A model generated the notes under the pieces. The model was not told the DNA's origin. It did no database searches and was given only the letters and a program-made list of their open reading frames with translations. Below, piece after piece: positions 33,819 to 41,705 of a stretch of DNA of 64,000 nucleotides. How positions within the stretch are numbered: the first letter of the stretch is position 1; each line of letters begins with the position of its first letter. The translations under genes were made by a program, and so were the position numbers. This DNA comes from an uncultured Eubacterium sp. (GTDB lineage: Bacteria > Bacillota > Clostridia > Oscillospirales > Acutalibacteraceae): assembly GCF_934525195.1 (NCBI RefSeq), contig NZ_CAKSZA010000003.1:62001-126000 (forward strand), in the 5' to 3' direction.

Positions 33819-34610
33819 ATGAACAACATCTCATATATAGCAACCGAAAAGCTGTTGCCTAATCCGAATCAGCCGAGGCATCAATTCCAATCCGAAGAAA
33901 TGCTTGCACTCGCCAATTCAATCAAAGAAAACGGAATACTTCAACCGCTGCTTATTCGCAGAATGAACAACTCCGACTATTGCGAAATCATTGCAGGAGA
34001 ACGCAGACTTCGTGCGGCAATTTTGGCAGGCATAGACACCGTGCCGTGCATAGAAATGGAAATCGACCGAGAGCAATCGGCGGTCTACTCCATTCTCGAA
34101 AATGTGCAGCGAGAGGATTTGTCCTTTTTTGAAGAAGCGGTGGCAATCGGACAGCTTATGACGGTGTTCGGGATGACCCAGCAGGACATATCGAAGGCGC
34201 TCGGCAAGAGCCAATCGGCACTTTCAAACAAGGTGCGTTTGCTCAAACTTCCCGTTGATGTGCGGTATTTTATCGAAAAAGAGCACCTCACCGAGCGACA
34301 CGCAAGGGCGCTCCTTGCCATTGAGGACGAAAAAGACATCTGGACGGTGCTCAATGTAATCAAGGACAGACACCTGAATGTTGCCCAAACGGAAAGCTAT
34401 ATTGCAACTTTTTATGCAAAGCCAAAGCCTAAAAAACGAACAAATCATCCTATATACAAGGATTTCAGAATATTCGTCAACACGGTCAACAAGGCAATCA
34501 AAACGATGCAGGAATCTGGAATTGATGCCATATCCGACCAAACGGAAACCGATGAGTACATTGAGTATCGAATTAAGATACCAAAGGCTGTCGGTCAAAA
34601 ATCGGCTTAA
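33819..34610 (+). CDS. ParB/Noc-family DNA-binding protein
   Basis: A 263-aa ParB-fold protein. The N-terminal CTPase domain has the family boxes IKENGILQPLLIRR and AGERRLRAA. A central helix-turn-helix lies at about 120-165 (MTQQDISKALGKSQSALSNKVR), followed by a dimerisation region. Its position directly after rsmG matches that of Noc in B. subtilis, which guards the nucleoid against division, whereas the ParB at 37183 follows parA. The two paralogues differ most at the C-terminus. Whether this one is Noc or a second ParB cannot be settled from sequence alone; three parS-type sites follow it. Confidence 0.85.
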   Translation: MNNISYIATEKLLPNPNQPRHQFQSEEMLALANSIKENGILQPLLIRRMNNSDYCEIIAGERRLRAAILAGIDTVPCIEMEIDREQSAVYSILENVQREDLSFFEEAVAIGQLMTVFGMTQQDISKALGKSQSALSNKVRLLKLPVDVRYFIEKEHLTERHARALLAIEDEKDIWTVLNVIKDRHLNVAQTESYIATFYAKPKPKKRTNHPIYKDFRIFVNTVNKAIKTMQESGIDAISDQTETDEYIEYRIKIPKAVGQKSA

Positions 34611-34659
34611 AATGGGTAACACCATTTTAAACATATTCTCCTCTTTTCATCACAGCGGA

Positions 34660-34686
34660 ACGGACAGGTTATGCCTGTCCGTTTTG
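34660..34686 (+). terminator. Terminator-like hairpin after the Noc/ParB gene
   Basis: ACGGACAGG and CCTGTCCGT pair around TTATG, followed by TTTGC. The T run is short. Confidence 0.55.
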
Positions 34687-34689
34687 CGT

Positions 34690-34705
34690 TGTTTCACATG
34701 AAACA
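34690..34705 (+). promoter_or_regulatory. parS site 1
   Basis: TGTTTCACATGAAACA is a perfect 16-bp palindrome of the parS type (consensus TGTTTCACGTGAAACA, one central step differs). Confidence 0.85.
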
Positions 34706-34730
34706 TATTTTGCTTTTTTAGCTTTTATCT

Positions 34731-34753
34731 GTAGGGGCGAACTGTGTTCGCCT
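34731..34753 (+). repeat. GGCGAACTGTGTTCGCC palindrome between parS sites
   Basis: A complete copy of the short palindrome (GTAGGGGCGAACTGTGTTCGCC) lies between parS site 1 and parS site 2. Confidence 0.6.
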
Positions 34754-34793
34754 ATCAGAATGATAACATCCTCCAACGAATATATAATAATAA

Positions 34794-34809
34794 TGTTTCA
34801 CATGAAACG
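34794..34809 (+). promoter_or_regulatory. parS site 2
   Basis: TGTTTCACATGAAACG, a one-base departure from the palindrome of site 1. Confidence 0.8.
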
Positions 34810-34827
34810 TTCAAATCCACATATTGA

Positions 34828-34843
34828 TGTTTCACGTGGAACA
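34828..34843 (+). promoter_or_regulatory. parS site 3
   Basis: TGTTTCACGTGGAACA, matching the classical parS core TTTCACGTGGAAC. It lies 18 bp before the -35 of the parA promoter, so ParB binding may also affect parA transcription. Confidence 0.85.
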
Positions 34844-34860
34844 TACACCATATATTCACC

Positions 34861-34889
34861 TTGATATATAATCGGTATAGTAGTATAAT
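34861..34889 (+). promoter_or_regulatory. Sigma-A promoter for parA
   Basis: TTGATA (34861-34866), 17-bp spacer and TATAAT (34884-34889), 28 bp before the parA ATG. Confidence 0.75.
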
Positions 34890-34917
34890 AATATCAGTAT
34901 AAAAATGAGGTGACTTT

Positions 34918-35679
34918 ATGAGCAAAACTGTTGCAATTTTTAATCAAAAAGGCGGAGTCGGCAAAACCACAACCTGTGTTAATATGGCTGCCGGTTTAGG
35001 TCAAAAGGGCTACAAAACCCTCCTTATTGACATCGACCCACAGGGCAATTCCACATCAGGTGTCGGCATTGACAAAAGCGAAGTTGAGTTCAGCACATAC
35101 GATGTGATGATTGGCGAGCAAACCGCCCGTTCCGTTATGATTGAAACCGAGTTCAAAAACTTGTATCTTCTCCCTGCCAATATGAATCTTGCAGGCGCAG
35201 AGGTGGAAATTGCAGAGCTTGAAAACCGCAACAGCGTGTTGAAGCGTTCAATCGCAACTCTGATTATGGAGTTCGATTATGTAATCATCGACTGTCCGCC
35301 GTCACTCGGATTGCTGTCAATCAACGCTCTTGTGGCAGCCGATACGCTCATTGTTCCGCTTCAATGTGAATATTATGCACTTGAGGGACTCAGCCAACTC
35401 ATTTCAACTGTTCGCACAATCAAGCAGCACTACAATGAACACCTCGAACTTGAGGGCGTTCTCTTCACAATGTATGACGGCAGATTGAGGCTCAACCAAA
35501 TGGTAATTGACGAAGTGACTCAATACTTTCCGGGCAAGCCGTACAAAACGGCTATCCCTCGTTCAGTCAAGATTGCGGAAGCGCCAAGCTTCGGCAAACC
35601 TGTAATCTATTACGAAAAATATTCAAAGCCGTCATTCGCATACAAAAAATTTGTTGAAGAATTTTTGAAAAATCAATAA
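34918..35679 (+). CDS. parA: Chromosome partitioning ATPase ParA (Soj)
   Basis: ParA/Soj (253 aa) is a deviant Walker ATPase that with ParB segregates origins and regulates DnaA. The P-loop is FNQKGGVGKTTTCVN near residue 8, followed by IDIDPQGNSTSG (Walker A') and YVIIDCPPSLGLLS (Walker B). It has a good promoter and an ATGAGGTGAC ribosome region. A membrane-protein gene separates it from parB, which is unusual. Confidence 0.95.
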   Translation: MSKTVAIFNQKGGVGKTTTCVNMAAGLGQKGYKTLLIDIDPQGNSTSGVGIDKSEVEFSTYDVMIGEQTARSVMIETEFKNLYLLPANMNLAGAEVEIAELENRNSVLKRSIATLIMEFDYVIIDCPPSLGLLSINALVAADTLIVPLQCEYYALEGLSQLISTVRTIKQHYNEHLELEGVLFTMYDGRLRLNQMVIDEVTQYFPGKPYKTAIPRSVKIAEAPSFGKPVIYYEKYSKPSFAYKKFVEEFLKNQ

Positions 35680-35717
35680 TACCAACCGCCTTAATATGAA
35701 AGTGATAGGGTGATGCT

Positions 35718-37208
35718 ATGAAAAAGCCTGTAACAGATAAAACGATTGCAGTCATATTTGAAGTGATTGCAGGACTTTTGTTGCTTATTAATTTAAGCAA
35801 TGTTCTTGTCGGCATAAATTCTTACTTTGGAATATTCAGTTCCATATACTATATGTTGCCGTCGGTTCTTGGCTCTTTGCTGTTGCTTGTAATTATGCTT
35901 TCGAGAACCTCATCGCCAAGGTTGATTTCGGCACCATTCTTTTTTATCGGTTTTGCCGACTTGGTGAAATTTGCATATTTTGCAATCATCTTAGCACAGG
36001 TCGGTGATGATTGGATGGTTGCTTGTGCAATTAAAATCTCCACACTTATTGTGTGCGGATTCATTTCGCAACGGTGCCATCAAAACAGCAATAAAATGAG
36101 GTATTGCCTGTTCCTGCCCGTGCTTCCGTCAATCTATCAATCTCTGGCTGTTATTAATAAGCACGATGAAATTTTTACTTACGGCATTGATGCGTATAAT
36201 GATATGTCGTATATTTTGAGGGAGATGGACGCAGGCGAATGTCTTGTTATTCTTGCGGTTGCACTCTTTGCGTTTTCTCAAACCGACTTGAGCAGGCTTG
36301 TGCAAAGTATAAATAATGTTTCAGCGAAACGACAGCAGAAAGAGAAAACGATTGTAATTCCTCGTGTGGCTTGGCAGAAAAATCCGAGCGTGGACTTTTC
36401 ATTGGACATTTCGCAGGAAAAGATAACGAACAAGGCAAGTTTTGCCGTTTCATTCGTGTTTTTCGCAATATCAATCATTATGCAATTTGTCATTGCAATG
36501 GTCTTTGTTCTCGATAATTGGTTTAATTTTAATAACAAGTTCTGTTTGGATTATATGATTTACGGCGGAAGTTCAAGCGTACTTACATTTCTTATGATTT
36601 TGCTTATCGGTGTAGAATTAGGCTTGTGCATTTATTATGCCGTTAAGGCTTCACAACGAACATTTATGTTGAGAAATACGACAGCGTATTTTCTTTACGC
36701 ACTCGTTTCACATTTTTTGCTCGGATTTATAATTATCAATGCGCTGGGCGGTATAGGCGAAGGTTTGTTTGAAATGCTCGGCGGATTTGCTGTGTATTAC
36801 TTTTCCACTCCGATAATCCTTGTGCTTTTCATCGTGCTTATCAGTTTTGCACGGCGTGGACCTGTTTTTGATGTAAACGGCAATGTGGTGTACAGGCAGG
36901 AATACAGAGCGGTAATGTTTGTTTTGTCGGTTTTGTTTTTCTTGGCAGTCGGCATAGCGATAAGCGTATCGGGACTTACTTATTACGATTTTGATTATGG
37001 ATTTGTAGATATGTTCGGGTGGAAAAGCGCTCCGATTTACTTGTACGGCGAATCGGGAAAACCTATCTATTACGACAGCATATTCAATGTGATAGTGATT
37101 ATAAAATATATAGCATTGGGATTGGGTGTCGGTTGTGTAATCGAATCCGCCAACCGCAACAATTTCAAAATAGGAGGAAAATATGGCAAAAAAGTCAGGA
37201 CTCGGTAA
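35718..37208 (+). CDS. Polytopic membrane protein of unknown function between parA and parB
   Basis: A 496-aa protein with about 12 predicted transmembrane stretches (for example 10-33, 44-62, 70-95, 242-269, 284-308, 322-346, 354-376, 396-418 and 455-475). A hydrophilic loop of about 50 residues at 190-240 contains the basic run SAKRQQKEK. I do not recognise a transporter motif or enzyme signature. The first 185 residues and the later half each contain about six helices. Its last 26 bases overlap parB, whose ribosome site (AGGAGG) is inside this gene, so it is coupled to parB translation and is unlikely to be a random insertion. Confidence 0.75.
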   Translation: MKKPVTDKTIAVIFEVIAGLLLLINLSNVLVGINSYFGIFSSIYYMLPSVLGSLLLLVIMLSRTSSPRLISAPFFFIGFADLVKFAYFAIILAQVGDDWMVACAIKISTLIVCGFISQRCHQNSNKMRYCLFLPVLPSIYQSLAVINKHDEIFTYGIDAYNDMSYILREMDAGECLVILAVALFAFSQTDLSRLVQSINNVSAKRQQKEKTIVIPRVAWQKNPSVDFSLDISQEKITNKASFAVSFVFFAISIIMQFVIAMVFVLDNWFNFNNKFCLDYMIYGGSSSVLTFLMILLIGVELGLCIYYAVKASQRTFMLRNTTAYFLYALVSHFLLGFIIINALGGIGEGLFEMLGGFAVYYFSTPIILVLFIVLISFARRGPVFDVNGNVVYRQEYRAVMFVLSVLFFLAVGIAISVSGLTYYDFDYGFVDMFGWKSAPIYLYGESGKPIYYDSIFNVIVIIKYIALGLGVGCVIESANRNNFKIGGKYGKKVRTR

Positions 37209-38028
37209 GGGTTTGGGTGCGTTGATGATTGAAAACAACACCGATTCGATGGTGTCAACAAGCACTCTCAACATCAACGAAATCACCCCGAACAAAGAAC
37301 AACCGAGAAAAACATTTGACGAAACGGCACTTGAAGAACTCGCCGATTCCATTCGTCAGCACGGTGTGCTTCAACCGCTTTTGGTTCGACCGCTTACAAG
37401 CGGAGGCTATCAGCTTGTTGCAGGTGAGCGCCGTTGGAGAGCGAGCCGTTTGGCAGAGCTTAAGGAAGTTCCGGTAATCATCAAGGAACTTTCCGACACC
37501 GAGGCTATGGAAATAGCTATCATCGAAAACTTACAGCGTGAGGATCTTAACCCGATTGAAGAAGCGGAGGGACTTCAGGCGCTTATCGACAAATGCGGAT
37601 ACACTCAAGAACAGGTGGCAACATCTGTCGGCAAGTCAAGACCCGCAATCACCAACGCTTTGCGACTTCTCAAATTGCCTGAAGAGGTAAGAGATATGGC
37701 AAAGGACGGCACAATCTCGGCAGGCCATGCGAGGGCACTTCTTGCATTTGACAATCAGCCGATGATGATTGAATGTGCAAATCAAATCGTTTCAAAGAAA
37801 CTTACTGTACGTGATGTTGAAAAAATGGCAAAGCGTCCTGCATCAAGTTCAACAAAAACAAAAACCTCTCAAAGACGAGACAGTTTTTATGACGAAGTTG
37901 AACTTTCGCTTACGGAGGCACTCGGCACAAAGGTAAAGGTGTACAATGGCAGAAACAAGGGAACACTCGAAATTGAATTTTACACCCTTGATGACCTAAA
38001 AAATATTGCAAATGCCATTGCAAAGTAA
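37183..38028 (+). CDS. parB: Chromosome partitioning protein ParB (Spo0J)
   Basis: ParB (281 aa) binds parS and spreads on DNA as a CTP-dependent clamp, loading SMC at the origin. It begins KKSGLGKGLGALM, the segment that stimulates ParA ATPase in ParB proteins and that is absent from the paralogue at 33819. It then has SIRQHGVLQPLLVRP, AGERRWRASRLA and the HTH region YTQEQVATSVGKSRPAITNALR. A C-terminal dimer domain follows. It overlaps the membrane-protein gene by 26 bases. Confidence 0.95.
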   Translation: MAKKSGLGKGLGALMIENNTDSMVSTSTLNINEITPNKEQPRKTFDETALEELADSIRQHGVLQPLLVRPLTSGGYQLVAGERRWRASRLAELKEVPVIIKELSDTEAMEIAIIENLQREDLNPIEEAEGLQALIDKCGYTQEQVATSVGKSRPAITNALRLLKLPEEVRDMAKDGTISAGHARALLAFDNQPMMIECANQIVSKKLTVRDVEKMAKRPASSSTKTKTSQRRDSFYDEVELSLTEALGTKVKVYNGRNKGTLEIEFYTLDDLKNIANAIAK

Positions 38029-38070
38029 TATAATAAATATTTGTAACAAATAAAAATAGGAGATAATAAA

Positions 38071-39363
38071 ATGCTCGATATTAAGTTTTTAAGAGAAAAT
38101 CCTGACGTTGTTAAGGAAAATATCAAAAAGAAATTCCAGGAGCACAAGCTTCATCTTGTAGACGAGGTTATTGAGCTTGACGAGGAACGCCGTCAGGTTA
38201 TTGCGAGAGCAGACGAACTTCGTGCAAACAGAAACAAGATTTCAAAGGAAATCGGTGCTCTTATGGCACAGGGTAAAAAAGAAGAGGGTATGGCTCTCAA
38301 AGAAAAGGTTACCGCTCAGGCAAAGGAACTTGACGAACTTGCAGGCAAGGAAACCGAGCTTACAGAGGAAGTAACAAAAAGAATGATGATGATTCCAAAC
38401 ATCATTGATGAGTCTGTTCCGATTGGTAAGGACGACAGCGAAAATGTTGAAGTTCAGCGCTTCGGCGAGCCTGTTGTTCCCGATTTTGAAATCCCTTATC
38501 ACACCGATATTATGGAAACATTCGACGGCATTGATATGGAGGCTGCCGGCAGAGTTGCAGGCAACGGTTTCTATTATCTTATGGGCGACATCGCACGACT
38601 TCATTCTGCTGTTATCAGCTATGCCCGTGACTTTATGATTGACCGTGGTTTCACATATGTTGTGCCTCCGTTTATGATTCGTTCAAACGTTGTAACAGGC
38701 GTTATGAGCTTTGAGGAAATGGACGCAATGATGTACAAAATCGAGGGCGAGGACTTGTATCTTATCGGTACTTCCGAGCACTCAATGATTGGTAAGTTTA
38801 TCAACACTATCACACCTGAAGAAAAACTTCCTCTCACTCTCACTTCGTATTCTCCTTGCTTCCGTAAGGAAAAGGGTGCTCACGGTATTGAGGAGCGTGG
38901 TGTGTATAGAATTCATCAGTTCGAGAAGCAGGAAATGGTTGTTGTCTGCAAGCCTGAAGAATCAAAGATGTGGTTCGACAAACTTTGGCAGAACACCGTT
39001 GATTTGTTCCGTTCACTCGATATTCCTGTAAGAACACTTGAATGTTGTTCGGGCGACCTTGCAGATCTCAAGGTTAAGTCGGTCGATGTTGAAGCATGGT
39101 CACCAAGACAGAAGAAGTATTTTGAAGTCGGCTCATGCTCAAATCTTACAGACGCACAGGCAAGACGCCTCAAGATTCGTGTTAAGGGCGAAAAAGGCAA
39201 CTACCTTGCTCACACTCTTAACAATACAGTTGTTGCTCCGCCGAGAATGCTTATTGCATTCCTTGAAAACAATCTCAATGCAGACGGCACGGTTTCAATT
39301 CCTGAAGCCCTCCGTATGTATATGGGCGGTAAGGACAAAATCGTTCCTAAAAAGGACTGTTGA
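38071..39363 (+). CDS. serS: Seryl-tRNA synthetase
   Basis: SerRS (430 aa) charges tRNA-Ser (and tRNA-Sec). Residues 1-110 are the long coiled-coil arm that binds the tRNA variable loop (heptad-like KKKFQEHKLHLVDEV, then KEKVTAQAKELDELAGKE). The class II catalytic core carries EEMDAMMYKIEGEDLYLIGTSEHSM (motif 2 region: CFRKEKGAHG) and TLNNTVVAPPRMLIAFLENN (motif 3). The C-terminus ends KIVPKKDC; the last three codons and the TGA stop are part of the left end of a MITE-like element. Confidence 0.96.
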   Translation: MLDIKFLRENPDVVKENIKKKFQEHKLHLVDEVIELDEERRQVIARADELRANRNKISKEIGALMAQGKKEEGMALKEKVTAQAKELDELAGKETELTEEVTKRMMMIPNIIDESVPIGKDDSENVEVQRFGEPVVPDFEIPYHTDIMETFDGIDMEAAGRVAGNGFYYLMGDIARLHSAVISYARDFMIDRGFTYVVPPFMIRSNVVTGVMSFEEMDAMMYKIEGEDLYLIGTSEHSMIGKFINTITPEEKLPLTLTSYSPCFRKEKGAHGIEERGVYRIHQFEKQEMVVVCKPEESKMWFDKLWQNTVDLFRSLDIPVRTLECCSGDLADLKVKSVDVEAWSPRQKKYFEVGSCSNLTDAQARRLKIRVKGEKGNYLAHTLNNTVVAPPRMLIAFLENNLNADGTVSIPEALRMYMGGKDKIVPKKDC

Positions 39364-39713
39364 TAAAGTCCCTGAAACACGCCAAATTATAAATTACCAC
39401 ATTAGCCTCCTCTTATTTATAAGGGGAGGTGGCAACACGAAGTGTTGACGGTGGGGTTTTAAAAATGCCGTAAGTATTGAACTTACGGCATTTTTGGCGT
39501 TTTTCGTTTTTTGCAAACAAGCAAATATAAGGCTTCCAAAAAATCTGTGGATTTTTTGGAAAGAGGAAAAACATATGTAGTATACTTACAAAACTTTGTT
39601 TTGTTCTATACGGAATATGTTTTGACGAGGTACAGCTCCCACTCGCAAGAAAACGAAATTCAGAAACTTTCTCAACAGCCTATAGCGTGTCGAAAATACT
39701 TTATCGACAGTCT
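39354..39713 (+). mobile_element. MITE-like element, copy A3, overlapping the serS stop codon
   Basis: The left end GGACTGTTGATAAAGTCCCTGAAACACGCC contains the serS codons GAC TGT and the stop TGA. The right end has both the inner CTTTCTCAACAGCCT and the outer CTTTATCGACAGTCT, the latter an almost perfect match to the inverted left end. The internal hairpin AATGCCGTAAGT/ACTTACGGCATT has changed both sides relative to A1 (GCTGTAAGT/ACTTACAGC), keeping the pair. About 90 bp of extra sequence lies in the centre, making this the longest copy (360 bp). Confidence 0.75.
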
Positions 39714-39787
39714 GGGGGATAGGCTTGCCTATCCCTTTGTTCATATAAAAAAGGGTCAAGCAAGCCTGACCCTTACAAATAAAAAAA

Positions 39788-39816
39788 ACACTCACCGATT
39801 TTGGTGAGTGTTTTCG
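39788..39816 (-). terminator. Rho-independent terminator for tRNA-Gly
   Basis: CACTCACC pairs with GGTGAGTG around GATTTT. On the minus strand it is followed by a run of T, just after the tRNA 3' end. Confidence 0.8.
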
Positions 39817-39818
39817 TT

Positions 39819-39894
39819 TGGAGCGGATTACGAGACTCGAACTCGCTACCTTCACCTTGGCAAGGTGACGCTCTACCGGATGAGCTAAATCCGC
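39819..39894 (-). tRNA. tRNA-Gly (anticodon GCC)
   Basis: On the minus strand the 76-nt sequence folds as a cloverleaf: acceptor GCGGATT/AATCCGC, discriminator T, encoded CCA, D arm GCTC...GAGC, anticodon stem TCACC/GGTGA with loop TTGCCAA, and T arm GCGAG TTCGAGT CTCGT. The anticodon GCC reads glycine codons GGC and GGU. The encoded CCA is useful evidence that this is a functional tRNA gene. A terminator follows immediately. Confidence 0.96.
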
Positions 39895-39951
39895 AATTGC
39901 AAGACTTATTATAACCAAGATAGTTACATTTGTCAAGCATTAATTTTATTT

Positions 39952-40491
39952 TTATGAATTTTTATATTCTTTAAAATAAGCCTTTGGCACTTTGCAGAGC
40001 GGACAAACCTCAGGTGCGGACTTGCCGACAACGATATGACCGCAGTTCATACAAATCCAAATTGCCTCGCCGTTTTTGGTGAAAACCTTTTGATTTTTCA
40101 CATCTGTCAAAAGCTGACGGAACTTGCTTTCGTGCTGGGATTCCACCTTTGCGACAAGGTCAAAAAGCTTTGCAATTTCTGTGAAACCCTCCTCCGACGC
40201 CGTCTTTGAAAATTCTGGATACATATTCACCCATTCAAAATTTTCGCCGTCTACCGCTTCGGTCAAATTTGTTTGTGTGTCGGGCATTTCATCGCCGTGG
40301 AGATACTTATACCACAATCTTGCGTGGGCAAGTTCGTTTTTTGCGGTCTGCTCAAAAATGTTGGCAATCTCGTTGTAGCCGTCATTTCTTGCCTTTGTCG
40401 CAAACAGCGTGTACTTTGTGTTCGCCTGTGTTTCGCCGTTGAACGCAGCAATCAAATTTGCTTCGGTTTTTGTTCCCTTGATACTGTGCAT
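39952..40491 (-). CDS. rbr: Rubrerythrin
   Basis: Rubrerythrin (179 aa) reduces peroxide in anaerobes using a non-haem diiron site and a rubredoxin-like iron centre. The N-terminal four-helix part has the Glu ligand pattern FNGETQANTKY, ELAHARLWYK and KVESQHESKFR. The C-terminal rubredoxin domain has ICMNCGH and CPLCKVPKAYF, the four Cys ligands. AAAGGA precedes the ATG. It is isolated, apparently transcribed alone. The diiron chemistry implies a peroxide-protection role in an obligate or microaerotolerant anaerobe. Confidence 0.95.
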   Translation of the reverse strand: MHSIKGTKTEANLIAAFNGETQANTKYTLFATKARNDGYNEIANIFEQTAKNELAHARLWYKYLHGDEMPDTQTNLTEAVDGENFEWVNMYPEFSKTASEEGFTEIAKLFDLVAKVESQHESKFRQLLTDVKNQKVFTKNGEAIWICMNCGHIVVGKSAPEVCPLCKVPKAYFKEYKNS

Positions 40492-40560
40492 AAAAAAATC
40501 CTTTCCGTTTTTTATTAGTTTTAGAAAAAACGAAAAGGATATTCATAATGTTTGAAATTA

Positions 40561-41379
40561 TTATATCTCCATAATCTGCTCGATTGCGTAGGCGATGCCG
40601 TCCTCGGTGTTCGCTTTTGTCACAAATCTTGCGTGGCTTTTACATTCGTCGGTTGCGTTGCCCATTGCAACTCCGTATTTGCAAAATTCGAGCATTTCAA
40701 TGTCGTTGCCTGCGTCACCGAATGCCATACACTCAGCATTTGTGATGCCGAGCACCTTGCACATTCCCTCAATCGCCGTGCCTTTGTTGACATTTGCCAT
40801 TGTGAACTCCATACTTTTCGGAAACGAGGAAGCAAGATACAGTTCCTTAAAACCGCTCAAATAATTCCACGCTTTGTCGTAGTCGGCTCTGTCGTCAAAA
40901 TATGCGGTGAATTTTTCAATCTCATTGCCCTCAAGTACAGCTCTCAAATCTTCAACACCGCTCATTTTTCCGAGCAATTCGTCAACGAATTCCTGTGGCA
41001 AAGCATGCTTTGGATAAAATTTTTCTTTGTCGAGTTGATAGTAGCTTACGCCGTCAACATACACTTCAAAGAATGTCGGCATTGTGTTGAGCGTGTCGTA
41101 AATCGGTGCAACAAGCTCCCACGGCATAAATTTGGAATATATGATTTTTTGGTTGCGTCGGTCAAGAACGCCCGCTCCGTTTGAGTAAATCACATAGTCA
41201 ATTTCGGGAACTTGCTGACAGATGTCGCCGATAATCGCAACGGTTCTGCCTGTGGCAATAGAAATCTTTGCTCCGGCGTCGTGGGCACGCTTCAAGGCGT
41301 CCCTTGTTTTTTGTGTAACAGTCATATGGTCGGCAGAAGTGAGCGTGCCGTCCAAATCAAGTGCAATTAATTTTACCAT
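40561..41379 (-). CDS. HAD-superfamily hydrolase, Cof type (subfamily IIB)
   Basis: A 272-aa Cof-type phosphatase. Motif I is LIALDLDGTLTS with the nucleophile Asp and the general acid Asp two residues on. ISIATGR is motif II. Motif IV is MAFGDAGNDIEMLEF near residue 217, and TDECKSHA follows. Members dephosphorylate sugar phosphates, flavin or pyridoxal phosphates; substrate cannot be predicted. GGAG lies about 9 bases before the ATG. It shares a strand with rubrerythrin, but a 70-bp gap and different roles argue for separate units. Confidence 0.9.
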   Translation of the reverse strand: MVKLIALDLDGTLTSADHMTVTQKTRDALKRAHDAGAKISIATGRTVAIIGDICQQVPEIDYVIYSNGAGVLDRRNQKIIYSKFMPWELVAPIYDTLNTMPTFFEVYVDGVSYYQLDKEKFYPKHALPQEFVDELLGKMSGVEDLRAVLEGNEIEKFTAYFDDRADYDKAWNYLSGFKELYLASSFPKSMEFTMANVNKGTAIEGMCKVLGITNAECMAFGDAGNDIEMLEFCKYGVAMGNATDECKSHARFVTKANTEDGIAYAIEQIMEI

Positions 41380-41411
41380 ATCATCATCTCCAAATATAAA
41401 TCATCAAACCT

Positions 41412-41472
41412 TATGAGCCTCCTCTTATATCAAGGGGAGGTGTCTGCGTTGATATGCAGACGGTGTGGTCTA
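41412..41472 (+). repeat. CTCCTCTT/AAGGGGAGG palindrome
   Basis: One copy of the CCTCC...GGAGG family with GTCTGCGTTGATATGCAGAC and GGTGTGGTCT in place of the usual GGTGGGGTTT. The rest of the gap to xpt is AT-rich and holds the xpt promoter; no riboswitch was seen. Confidence 0.55.
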
Positions 41473-41642
41473 TTCAATAATTCCACGTAACAAGGCCGAT
41501 ATATACTCTATAATCTAATAATACACCACTTTGGCAAAAAATTTCAAGGTGACAAAATGCACGAACAAAGGCGTGAGTTTGGGCTTTTCTTTGTGACGGA
41601 TAGATAAAATAGTTAAAAAAGTGTGTCAAAGTAAAAAAACTG

Positions 41643-41671
41643 TTGAATTTTGTTCCTTTATAATATAGAAT
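41643..41671 (+). promoter_or_regulatory. Possible sigma-A promoter for xpt
   Basis: TTGAAT (41643-41648), 17-bp spacer and TAGAAT (41666-41671). The short leader (about 30 nt) leaves no room for a purine riboswitch. Confidence 0.5.
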
Positions 41672-41705
41672 ATATGTGTATTTTGGAAGATAGGTGGATG
41701 TAACT

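Noticed and set aside
41557..41607. 16-codon ORF with a weak ribosome site upstream of xpt
   Set aside because: Very short, no hydrophobic or other recognisable character, and no paired promoter or antisense features like those at 23046-23354.
41474..41705. Guanine (purine) riboswitch upstream of xpt
   Set aside because: Looked for the conserved three-way junction elements of the purine riboswitch; none is present, and the predicted leader is only about 30 nt.
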